Assembly: GCA_030430535.1 (NCBI GenBank)
Contig: JAUIKY010000032.1
Coordinates: 1-42,526 of the forward strand
Length of the DNA stretch: 42,526 bases
Origin: Bacteroidia bacterium
Lineage (GTDB): Bacteria > Bacteroidota > Bacteroidia > Flavobacteriales > Flavobacteriaceae
Direction of reading: 5' to 3'
Within the stretch, counting starts at the first letter, position 1; each line of letters begins with the position of its first letter. This document shows, in pieces, positions 33,468 through 40,911 of this stretch. Made by a program: the position numbers and the translations under genes. The notes beneath the pieces are model-generated. The model made no database searches, was not told where the DNA came from, and saw nothing but the letters and a program-made list of their open reading frames with translations.

Positions 33468-34373
33468 TCACTTCAACGAGTTTACAATGGTATTCACATT
33501 GTACTCAAACATGCCAATATATGTGCCTTCTTTGGTTCCCGAAGTTCCCAGTGCATCAGAGAACAATTCCCCACCAATCTCAACATGGTGATTTTTAGAG
33601 TTGACCGATGCTTGCAACGCCTCGATGGTACGTTTGGGTACAGAGCTTTCAACAAATATAGCTTTTACGTTGTTTTCAATAATAAAGGCCGATAGTTTTT
33701 GAACATCCTGAACACCAGCTTCGGTTGCAGTTGAAATGCCTTGTAAGCCTACCACTTCAAAACCAAAAGCTTTGCCGAAATAATTAAAAGCATCGTGTGC
33801 CGTAACCAAAATACGTTTTTCTTCGGGAAGCGTGTTTATGGTTGCTGTTAAATCCGATTTTAAAATTTCCAATTGTTTAGTGTATTTGGCTCCGTTAAGT
33901 TGAAAAACTTCTTTTTGTTCAGGAATGGCTTCTGAAAGTACGTTGGTAACGAATTGGGTGGCTTGGATCCAATAATCGACATTAAACCAAATGTGCGGAT
34001 CGTAGTTTGATGCGAAATATTCTGAACCGATAAGCGTGCTTTTGTCTAGGGCATCAGAAATAGCTACTGTTTTTTTTGTTTTCATTTTATCGAAAACCTC
34101 TACCAGTTTGCCTTCCAAATGCAGGCCGTTGTAAAATATGATATCGGCATTGGCCAGTTTGGTAACGTCGCCCTCGCTGGCTTTGTATAGGTGCGGATCC
34201 ACACCACTGCCCATCAAACCTTGTAGATTAATGTGGTCGCCACCAATATTTTTAACCAAATCGGTTATCATCGAGGTGGTGGTGACGACATTGAGCTTTT
34301 CGTTCGAGTTTTTTTTGCTTTTACAGCTGAATGTTAATATGATAAGGGATAAAATGAGTATATGCTTTTTCAT
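33468..34373 (-). CDS. Metal-binding lipoprotein of the ABC transporter (TroA/ZnuA-like)
   Basis: A 301-residue cluster A-I solute-binding protein. Lipobox Cys17 (LTFSCKS) anchors it. Predicted metal ligands are His61 (GVDPHLY), His127 (YDPHIWF), His193 (TAHDAFNYFG) and Asp273 (ELFSDALG). The His at the third position matches TroA/ZnuA rather than the Glu of PsaA/MntC, so Zn or Mn are both possible. The His-rich loop typical of strict ZnuA zinc binders is absent. It follows TonB receptor 2 by 99 bases, with no terminator seen between. Confidence 0.92.
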   Translation of the reverse strand: MKKHILILSLIILTFSCKSKKNSNEKLNVVTTTSMITDLVKNIGGDHINLQGLMGSGVDPHLYKASEGDVTKLANADIIFYNGLHLEGKLVEVFDKMKTKKTVAISDALDKSTLIGSEYFASNYDPHIWFNVDYWIQATQFVTNVLSEAIPEQKEVFQLNGAKYTKQLEILKSDLTATINTLPEEKRILVTAHDAFNYFGKAFGFEVVGLQGISTATEAGVQDVQKLSAFIIENNVKAIFVESSVPKRTIEALQASVNSKNHHVEIGGELFSDALGTSGTKEGTYIGMFEYNVNTIVNSLK

Positions 34374-34472
34374 GTGTTAAGTTTATGGCGCATTTTTTAG
34401 GTAGCTTAAATATGATGGTTGAAGTTGCCCGTGGTTTGCCAAGTACCCATTATAGGTTTCATGCTGCCAAAT

Positions 34473-36716
34473 TTAATTTAAAGTATAGCGTAAACCAAAA
34501 AATAGTCGTCTTCCTTGGTTGGGGCCGTAAACGTATGATGGGTCGAAGGTCAATGCATAAGGGTTTTCGGCGGTAGCCACAGCGTTACCATCATTATCAA
34601 ACTGCACGTTTTCATCAAAAGGGTCTTGGGCTCGGGCAATAATAAAAGGGTTGCCTTTATTGGGCGTCCAATTCAGTAGGTTTTTCACACCGCCATAAAT
34701 TTCAAAATGCTTTAAACCATCAAAAGTGAGTTGTATATTTTGGATGCTCCAATACGGCGATTCGGGTTGCCGTGGGTCTAAATCGCCCAAAAGAGGCAAA
34801 CGCATGGGGCCGTAAAGGTTTCCGGTATAATCCAACAACAAATTGTATTTATAATTTTTGTACGATGCCGCCCAAGTGCCTGTAAAACTTTCGGTTAAAA
34901 TTTGGCGTTCGGTGATGCCGTTTTCGGTTTTCGATACATCCTGAAGTGTGGCTCCGGCCAAAAGTTTTATACCATTGGAAAACATAGCATCGACATTCAA
35001 GCTAACCCCTTTGCTGATGGCCTTTCCGTCTAAATTATCATAAATAATTTGTTTGGGATTGGTGTCGTAATCGGGTAAAATGATATTGTTGAAATGGGTA
35101 TACCATGTGGAAGCATCCAACCCGATAATCACGCTGCTTTTGGTGTATATTTTGGTCATGTAATTGAGGTTGACGTTGTATGAGCGTTCGGGTTTTAGGG
35201 CTTCGGCTATAATGACGTCGCGTGCTCCGGTTAGGGCGGCATGCTCTTCGGTAAATAAGTTGACTACCCTAAACCCGGTGCCGGCATTTACGCGGAAGAT
35301 GTCATTTTTTGTGGGCTTGAATTTGTAAGCCAATCTTGGTGTGAAAATGTTACCGTGCCTTTTATCGTAATCGTAACGTGCGCCCAGAAGGAGGTTGTGT
35401 TTTTCGTTTAATTTTATTTCGTCCTGAACAAAAAGGGATGGAATCACAAGTTCGTCAGCTTCAACAGTGGCGGGGGTGTTGTCGTTGTAAAAATTATAAC
35501 GTGCTGCCACACCGAAAAGCAAATCGTGATTTTTTGCGGGTTTATCCCAAGTGAATTGCCCAAAACCAATCCGTTGGGTGGCTATGTAAGGCGTATTGCC
35601 ATAAACCGAATTCTGGTTGTGGTCGGTATATGAGAATTGAAACAGTACTTTTTCGTCTATGGGCAGTTGGTATTTTCCTAAAAGTTCGTAACGGCTGGTG
35701 TAAATGCTTTCACCATAAACTTGGTCACCACCGCGGTAAGATGGATTCCATTGCATTTCGCCGCCCCATCGGTCTTCGTAAAAATAACGACCAGCTAAAG
35801 AAAAAATGCGATGGTTCTGGCGTTTAAAGTTCCATTTTTGAAATGCCGAAATGCGGTCTTGTAAAGTAACATCGGTAAAATTATCGTTGTTATTATCAAT
35901 GGGGTTGCTATAATTGAAGTAATTAATTCCCGTAAGCACATCGGTTTTAGTTCCCAATCTGGCTTTAAAACCAATATCGGTATTGACTTCGCCCCATCCT
36001 GAAACATGGCTGTCGGCAAAAACAATTGGAGCATGCTCGGGCAGTTTGGTGATAATATTTATAAGTCCGCCAACAGCCTCGCTACCATAAAGTGATGAGG
36101 CTGGGCCTTTTACAATTTCCACCTGTTCGATTAACGAATTGGGGATGCCTGATAATCCGTAAACAGTTGAAAGACCACTAACAATGGGCATACCATCAAT
36201 AAGCACAAGGGTGTATGGGCCTTCTAGTCCGTTAATGTGGATATCGCCCGTGTTGCAAACATTGCAGTTGATTTGTGGCCTAACGCCGTTTACATTTTGC
36301 AAAGCCTCAAAAATATTTGGTGTTGGGTTTTTCTTTAAAAAAGTAGGGGTGTAAACCTCAACCGGCACGGGACTTTCCAATCGCGAAACAGCTTTTAGCG
36401 TTCCGGTAACCACTACTTCGTCGAGCATCTGCGATTCTTCCAAATAAAAATTCAATCTTAGGTTTTCATCTTTTACTGAAATGGATTTCGTTTGGGTTTT
36501 ATATCCAGTAAACGAAGCCGAAATACGGTATTCGCCAGATTCAATTCCGGTGATTATAAAATTACCGTTCTCATCGGCTGTGGCACCTTTTGAAATTTCT
36601 TTAAGGTAGACATTGGCAAAGGCTAAAGGTTCGCCGTTGGAAAATACGCGCCCGCTTACATTTTGTCCAAACAATGAAAATGAGATAAGGCTTGTTATTA
36701 ATATTAGATGTTTCAC
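34473..36716 (-). CDS. TonB-dependent receptor 2 (probable divalent-metal uptake)
   Basis: A 747-residue receptor. Signal peptide ILITSLISFSLFGQN, then a carboxypeptidase-like domain (about 20-95), TonB box region DEVVVTGTL, plug (IFEALQNVNGVRPQ ... LVLIDGMPIVSGLS ... KGPASSLYGSEAVGG) and barrel ending FFGLRYTLN. The plug has an unusual pair Cys151 and Cys154 (NCNVCNTGD). Start is GTG (36714-36716); it follows a -7 element by 38 bases. The gene precedes the TroA-like lipoprotein on the same strand and lies opposite the DtxR-family regulator, so it probably brings the same metal across the outer membrane. Confidence 0.9.
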   Translation of the reverse strand: MKHLILITSLISFSLFGQNVSGRVFSNGEPLAFANVYLKEISKGATADENGNFIITGIESGEYRISASFTGYKTQTKSISVKDENLRLNFYLEESQMLDEVVVTGTLKAVSRLESPVPVEVYTPTFLKKNPTPNIFEALQNVNGVRPQINCNVCNTGDIHINGLEGPYTLVLIDGMPIVSGLSTVYGLSGIPNSLIEQVEIVKGPASSLYGSEAVGGLINIITKLPEHAPIVFADSHVSGWGEVNTDIGFKARLGTKTDVLTGINYFNYSNPIDNNNDNFTDVTLQDRISAFQKWNFKRQNHRIFSLAGRYFYEDRWGGEMQWNPSYRGGDQVYGESIYTSRYELLGKYQLPIDEKVLFQFSYTDHNQNSVYGNTPYIATQRIGFGQFTWDKPAKNHDLLFGVAARYNFYNDNTPATVEADELVIPSLFVQDEIKLNEKHNLLLGARYDYDKRHGNIFTPRLAYKFKPTKNDIFRVNAGTGFRVVNLFTEEHAALTGARDVIIAEALKPERSYNVNLNYMTKIYTKSSVIIGLDASTWYTHFNNIILPDYDTNPKQIIYDNLDGKAISKGVSLNVDAMFSNGIKLLAGATLQDVSKTENGITERQILTESFTGTWAASYKNYKYNLLLDYTGNLYGPMRLPLLGDLDPRQPESPYWSIQNIQLTFDGLKHFEIYGGVKNLLNWTPNKGNPFIIARAQDPFDENVQFDNDGNAVATAENPYALTFDPSYVYGPNQGRRLFFGLRYTLN

Positions 36717-36754
36717 TTAATTATTTTTTTGAAATATATGTTTTAAATTTTGTG

Positions 36755-36762
36755 CAAATATA
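36755..36762 (-). promoter_or_regulatory. -7 element of TonB receptor 2
   Basis: TATATTTG on the minus strand. The palindrome of site 2 lies 8 bases further upstream, between the -33 and -7 positions. No clear TTG at -33. Confidence 0.55.
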
Positions 36763-36770
36763 AATATAAA

Positions 36771-36786
36771 TTTAGACTAATCTAAA
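36771..36786. promoter_or_regulatory. Candidate DtxR-family operator, site 2 (divergent promoter)
   Basis: TTTAGACTAATCTAAA is a near-perfect palindrome (TTTAGA/TCTAAA). It lies between opposite -7 elements for TonB receptor 2 (36755-36762, minus) and the regulator gene (36812-36819, plus), so one bound dimer pair could control both, including autoregulation. Confidence 0.65.
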
Positions 36787-36811
36787 AATAGATTTAAAAT
36801 AATGATTAAAC

Positions 36812-36819
36812 TATATTTG
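36812..36819 (+). promoter_or_regulatory. -7 element of the DtxR-family regulator
   Basis: TATATTTG, 18 bases before the regulator's ATG; site 2 lies about 25 bases upstream, at or just beyond the -33 region. Confidence 0.5.
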
Positions 36820-36837
36820 TGTTTAAATTAAAAGAGG

Positions 36838-37494
36838 ATGATAACGCTAACGGAAGAGAACTACATAAAAACCATTTACCAGCTTGGCAAATACGGTACT
36901 TTAACGGTGAGTACCAATAGTATTGCTGAAGCTATTGAAACCAAAGCCTCTTCGGTTACCGATATGGTTAAAAAGCTGGCCGAAAAGGGCTATGTGAATT
37001 ACAAGCGTTATCAAGGTGCGACGTTAACAGCCAAAGGGAAAAAAATTGCTGCCGATGTGGTTAGGAAACATCGGTTGTGGGAAGTGTTTTTGGTTGAAAA
37101 GCTGAATTTTTCATGGGATGAGGTTCACGAAATAGCCGAACAATTGGAGCACATAAAATCGGAAAAATTGATTAACGAACTCGATAAGTTGTTGGATTAT
37201 CCCACTCACGATCCTCATGGCGACCCGATTCCGGATAAATCTGGCGATATTAAAAAATCCGATAAAGTTTTGCTGTTCAGTTTAGCTGAAAATGCCAAAG
37301 GGGTTTGCGTTGGGGTAAAAGATACTTCGTCTGCTTTTTTAAAATATTTGGACAAACATAAAATTGCTTTGGGTTCGGAAATCAGTGTGGTATCGCGTGA
37401 AGATTTTGACGATTCCATGGTCATTAAAATAAACGGAACAGAAATGAGTATCTCTCAAACCGTGGCCAACAATTTGTTTGTAATTGAGGAGTGA
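36838..37494 (+). CDS. DtxR/MntR-family metal-dependent repressor
   Basis: A 218-residue regulator. An N-terminal winged helix (about 5-70) includes SIAEAIETKASSVTDMVKKL. The dimer/metal domain (about 71-140) has candidate ligands Asn8, His78, Glu82, His97, Glu101, Glu104 and His105. A C-terminal SH3-like FeoA domain (about 145-218) follows. Glu101 sits where DtxR has Cys102 and MntR has Glu99, so metal sensing may lean to Mn, yet the SH3 domain is DtxR/IdeR-like. It is divergent from TonB receptor 2 and close to feoAB and the metal ABC genes, its likely targets. Confidence 0.92.
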   Translation: MITLTEENYIKTIYQLGKYGTLTVSTNSIAEAIETKASSVTDMVKKLAEKGYVNYKRYQGATLTAKGKKIAADVVRKHRLWEVFLVEKLNFSWDEVHEIAEQLEHIKSEKLINELDKLLDYPTHDPHGDPIPDKSGDIKKSDKVLLFSLAENAKGVCVGVKDTSSAFLKYLDKHKIALGSEISVVSREDFDDSMVIKINGTEMSISQTVANNLFVIEE

Positions 37495-37508
37495 TTTTAT
37501 AAAACTGA

Positions 37509-37643
37509 TTAATGGCATCCGCAGCTATCATTGCCACAAACTTTTTTGCTTTTAGTTTTTTTCCAAAAGAATTTTTTTAGCAAAAATACTACAGCAAAGG
37601 CTACTGCCGCCATTACAAGTATATTTTGGATTATAGTATTCAT
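37509..37643 (-). CDS. FeoB-associated Cys-rich small membrane protein
   Basis: A 44-residue protein. One membrane helix (IIQNILVMAAVAFAVVFLL) is followed by a basic stretch (KKFFWKKTKSKK) and a Cys-rich end VCGNDSCGCH (C-x4-C-x-C-H). This matches the small FeoB-associated family (often named P12-like), which may act in place of FeoC. It starts 22 bases after the FeoB stop on the same strand and ends 14 bases from the end of the convergent regulator gene. A role in ferrous-iron handling is inferred from context. Confidence 0.85.
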   Translation of the reverse strand: MNTIIQNILVMAAVAFAVVFLLKKFFWKKTKSKKVCGNDSCGCH

Positions 37644-37665
37644 TGGGAATAAGTTTATTTATTTT

Positions 37666-39765
37666 CTATTTCAAGAATTGAAACGCCATTAACGCTACAA
37701 TATACGCAAACGAGCTCATAATTACCAATTGCATTACGGGCCATTTCCAGCTATTGGTTTCCTTTTTTACAATGGCCAAGGTGCTCATGCACTGCATAGC
37801 GAACGCATAAAATAACAGCAAAGAAATTCCAGATGCAAAATTGAACAGCGGTCCGCCCAAAATAGGATTTATTTCTGCGGCCATTCGGTTTTTTATGGTG
37901 GCTTCGTCGTCGCTACCAACGCTATAAATGGTGGCCAAGGTGCCCACAAATACTTCGCGGGCGGCAAAGCTACTCACTATGGCTATGCCGATTTTCCAGT
38001 CGTAACCCAACGGACTAATCATAGGTTCGATGGCGCGCCCTGTTATACCAATAAAGGAATTTTCCAATTTAAATGATGCGACGTGTTGTTGCAGTTCGTC
38101 TTCCGAAAGGTTTTGTGAGGCGTATTTGGTAGTGATAATTTCTTCAGCATTATTAAAGTCATCACCCGGACCGTACGATGCCAAAAACCAAAGAATGATA
38201 GAGATGGCTAAAATGATTTTTCCGGCACCAAAAACAAACGATTTGGTTTTTTCAACCACGGTCAATGCCACATTTTTGAAGAGTGGCAGTTTATAATTGG
38301 GCATCTCTACCACAAAAAACGATTTGCTTCTAATTTTTAAAATCTTGTTTAAAATATAGGCCGAACCTACTGCAGCCCCAAACCCCAGAAGGTAAAGTAA
38401 CATTAAAGTTAGGGCTTGATAGCCCAGGCCTAAAAAGTGTCCTTCGGGAATAACCAGTGAAATAATGATTAAGTACACCGGAAGTCTGGCCGAACAGGTG
38501 GTAAATGGCGTCACCAAAATGGTAATTAACCGTTCTTTCCAACTTTCAATATTTCGGGTGGCCATCACAGCAGGAATAGCGCATGCCGTACCCGAAATAA
38601 GCGGCACTACACTTTTTCCACTAAGTCCAAAACGGCGCATTACACGGTCCATTAAAAATACCACACGGCTCATATAACCGCTTTCCTCAAGCACCGAAAT
38701 GAATAAAAATAAAAAGGCTATCTGCGGAATAAAAATAACGATACCGCCAAGCCCGGGTATAATGCCTTCGGCCAATAAATCGGTAAAAGCTCCGGAAGGC
38801 AATTGGTTTTTTGTCCATTCGCTTAGCGAAGCGAAGGTCTCGTCAATGAAATCCATGGGGATGCCCGACCAATCGTAAATGGCCTGAAACATGAGCAAGA
38901 GTATGAAAAAGAAAATGGCGTAGCCCCAAATTTTATGGGTTAAAACCCTATCGAGTTTCGAGCGTAAATCTTTAGCCTTGCTAGTGTCAATAGTATGCCC
39001 CTTTTTTAAGGCATTGTTTATAAATTGGTAGCGTTTAATGGTTTCCTTTTGCTGCAAACGCTTAAGGTCGGCCTTGTTTTTTGTTTTAAAATTGGCAACG
39101 GCATCAATTTCGTTTCGGTCGGTTTTTCCGAAGTTAACATCCTGGGTAATCACCAACCAGAGTTTGTATAATAACTGATTTGGGAATGCTTTGTGTAAAC
39201 TGCTGAAATAATCTTTGTCGATTTCAGAGGTGTCTAAACACGGTTGTGTTGAAAGGTCTTTGTAACCTTCAATAAGCTGCTTAAGTTCATCAATGCCTTG
39301 TTTTTTTCGGGTGCTTACCAAAGCAATTTTGGTGTTGAGCTGTTCTTCAAGATTCGGAATATTCAACGAAATACCTTTGTAGGCCATGCGGTCGGCCATG
39401 TTGATGACCAGTAAGGTCGGGATTTCCAAATCCTTGATTTGGGTGAAAATGAGTAAGTTTCGCTTTAGGTTTTCCACGTCGCTCACCACCACGGCCACAT
39501 CGGGAAAATCTTTATCGTTCTTGTTTAAAAGTAATTCGATAACCACGCTTTCGTCCAGAGATGAAGCATTGAGGCTATAGGTGCCGGGCAAATCGATGAT
39601 GTGTGCTTTTAGTCCGCGAGACAATTTGCAAACACCTTCCTTTTTTTCGACCGTAATACCCGGGTAGTTTCCCACTTTTTGGTTCAATCCGGTAAGGGCG
39701 TTAAACACTGATGTTTTTCCGGTATTAGGATTGCCGATTAGGGCAACGTTAATTTGTTTACCCAT
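37666..39765 (-). CDS. feoB: Ferrous iron transporter B
   Basis: A 699-residue inner-membrane Fe2+ transporter. The N-terminal G domain has G1 GNPNTGKTS (11-19), G2 Thr38, G3 DLPG (58-61) and G4 NMAD (about 122). The membrane part carries Gate motifs (SGTACAIPAVMATR and the Cys-containing TTCSARLPVYL). Length normal. Its start overlaps the feoA stop by 8 bases (ATGGGTAA), so the two are translated together. Confidence 0.97.
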   Translation of the reverse strand: MGKQINVALIGNPNTGKTSVFNALTGLNQKVGNYPGITVEKKEGVCKLSRGLKAHIIDLPGTYSLNASSLDESVVIELLLNKNDKDFPDVAVVVSDVENLKRNLLIFTQIKDLEIPTLLVINMADRMAYKGISLNIPNLEEQLNTKIALVSTRKKQGIDELKQLIEGYKDLSTQPCLDTSEIDKDYFSSLHKAFPNQLLYKLWLVITQDVNFGKTDRNEIDAVANFKTKNKADLKRLQQKETIKRYQFINNALKKGHTIDTSKAKDLRSKLDRVLTHKIWGYAIFFFILLLMFQAIYDWSGIPMDFIDETFASLSEWTKNQLPSGAFTDLLAEGIIPGLGGIVIFIPQIAFLFLFISVLEESGYMSRVVFLMDRVMRRFGLSGKSVVPLISGTACAIPAVMATRNIESWKERLITILVTPFTTCSARLPVYLIIISLVIPEGHFLGLGYQALTLMLLYLLGFGAAVGSAYILNKILKIRSKSFFVVEMPNYKLPLFKNVALTVVEKTKSFVFGAGKIILAISIILWFLASYGPGDDFNNAEEIITTKYASQNLSEDELQQHVASFKLENSFIGITGRAIEPMISPLGYDWKIGIAIVSSFAAREVFVGTLATIYSVGSDDEATIKNRMAAEINPILGGPLFNFASGISLLLFYAFAMQCMSTLAIVKKETNSWKWPVMQLVIMSSFAYIVALMAFQFLK

Positions 39766-39994
39766 GCGACACTTTTTCTATTAGGATATGCATGGCAGTT
39801 TCTTTTCTGATGGCCAAATGCGAACCATTTATGTTGAGGTACATAGGGTCTTGAAAAGGCGCCACCTGAACAAGCTGTACGGTGTTACCAGGCAAACATC
39901 CCATTTCCAGTAATTTTAAAGGAATATGGATGGACGAAACATCTGTAATTAAGGCAATTTCGCCTCGTTTTAAATGTGCTAAGGTATTCTCCAA
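39758..39994 (-). CDS. feoA: FeoA-family SH3-like protein
   Basis: A 78-residue cytoplasmic protein with an SH3-like fold (GEIALITDV ... LLEMGCLPGNTVQLVQVAPF). It supports FeoB. The start codon is TTG (39992-39994); no in-frame ATG exists before the conserved region. A -7 element lies 27 bases upstream. Confidence 0.93.
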   Translation of the reverse strand: MENTLAHLKRGEIALITDVSSIHIPLKLLEMGCLPGNTVQLVQVAPFQDPMYLNINGSHLAIRKETAMHILIEKVSHG

Positions 39995-39999
39995 GCTTA

Positions 40000-40016
40000 T
40001 TTAGATTGATTTTAAA
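40000..40016. promoter_or_regulatory. Candidate DtxR-family operator, site 3 (feoAB, proximal)
   Basis: TTTAGATTGATTTTAAA is a weaker palindrome with TTTA/TAAA ends and the left half of sites 1 and 2. It lies between the -7 element and the feoA start. Confidence 0.35.
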
Positions 40017-40020
40017 GAGG

Positions 40021-40028
40021 CAAAAGTA
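40021..40028 (-). promoter_or_regulatory. -7 element of feoAB
   Basis: TACTTTTG on the minus strand. The palindrome at 40038-40048 lies in the -33/-7 spacer. Confidence 0.6.
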
Positions 40029-40037
40029 AGGCAAAAA

Positions 40038-40048
40038 TTTAGGCTAAA
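40038..40048. promoter_or_regulatory. Candidate DtxR-family half/short operator, site 4 (feoAB, distal)
   Basis: TTTAGGCTAAA, an 11-base palindrome around a central base; its core TTAGGCTAA resembles known DtxR/IdeR boxes. Placed inside the promoter spacer. Confidence 0.45.
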
Positions 40049-40073
40049 AAAATTGTAGAGAACATTAACTGTG

Positions 40074-40748
40074 TTAATGGCTATATTCTTCCTTTAAAAT
40101 TTCAATTTCATTTAATAAACGTTCAATTTCAGCGGGGTCGGTGCCGTCGTAAAACCCGCGGATTTGTCGTTCTTTATCGATGAGCATAAAATTTTCGGTA
40201 TGGATCATATCGTAGGGGCCATTAAACGGATTGTCCTTTACGGCTAAATAGCTCTTTCGGGCCAAATCGTAAATTTGTTTTTTATCGCCCGTAAGCAAAT
40301 TCCATTTGTTGTCGTTTACGCCTTTCTTTTTGGCATAGCGTTTCAGTTGTGCTACGGTGTCAATTTCAGGAGTTACCGAATGCGATAACAGCATGACCTC
40401 GTCATCGTTCAAAATCTCCTTTTGAATTTTGGTCATATGGTCGGTCATGATTGGGCAAATGGTTTGGCAAGTGGTAAAAAAGAAATCGGCCACATAAATT
40501 TTGTCTTTATAATCGGCCTGTGTTATGGTTTTTCCGTTTTGGTTGGTCAGGCTAAAATCGGCTATTTTGTGATACTTCTTTTTATACTGTAGGGTGCTGT
40601 CAACAAGTTCAGTGCTTACCATGGTAGGTTGGTAAATAGGCAGGGGGCGATACACATTCAGCGTATTATAAATAATAAAAACAATAATGATTGAAATGGA
40701 TAAAAAAACAACAGCAAACCGCTTGTATTCCTTAAAAAAAGACAGCAT
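40074..40748 (-). CDS. SCO-family copper chaperone / thioredoxin-fold protein
   Basis: A 224-residue membrane-anchored protein. An N-terminal helix (about 11-28) holds a SCO1/SenC domain. Copper ligands are Cys94 and Cys98 (FTTCQTICP) and His183 (DMIHTENF). It probably delivers copper to cytochrome oxidase CuA; no oxidase gene is in view. A -7 element TATTTTTG (40766-40773, minus) precedes it. Its stop is about 80 bases from the feoA start. Confidence 0.93.
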   Translation of the reverse strand: MLSFFKEYKRFAVVFLSISIIIVFIIYNTLNVYRPLPIYQPTMVSTELVDSTLQYKKKYHKIADFSLTNQNGKTITQADYKDKIYVADFFFTTCQTICPIMTDHMTKIQKEILNDDEVMLLSHSVTPEIDTVAQLKRYAKKKGVNDNKWNLLTGDKKQIYDLARKSYLAVKDNPFNGPYDMIHTENFMLIDKERQIRGFYDGTDPAEIERLLNEIEILKEEYSH

Positions 40749-40765
40749 TAGAAATATAATTTTAG

Positions 40766-40773
40766 CAAAAATA
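40766..40773 (-). promoter_or_regulatory. -7 element of the SCO-family gene
   Basis: TATTTTTG on the minus strand, 17 bases upstream of the ATG. No clear TTG at the -33 distance was found. Confidence 0.45.
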
Positions 40774-40871
40774 CAACGATTTTTCTGTTGAAAACACGTT
40801 GCGCCATCTTAAATTACAGTTAAAAACCGTTGCAATCTTCAATACTCTTTTATAAAGTTGGTTTAAAACCT

Positions 40872-40879
40872 TACTTTTG
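40872..40879 (+). promoter_or_regulatory. -7 element of rseP
   Basis: TACTTTTG, 32 bases before the rseP ATG, same octamer as at ompA-like and feoAB. The nearest TTG (40858-40860) is too close to be a standard -33. Confidence 0.45.
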
Positions 40880-40911
40880 TGCGATTGTAAAAAAATTGTT
40901 AGACACTATTT

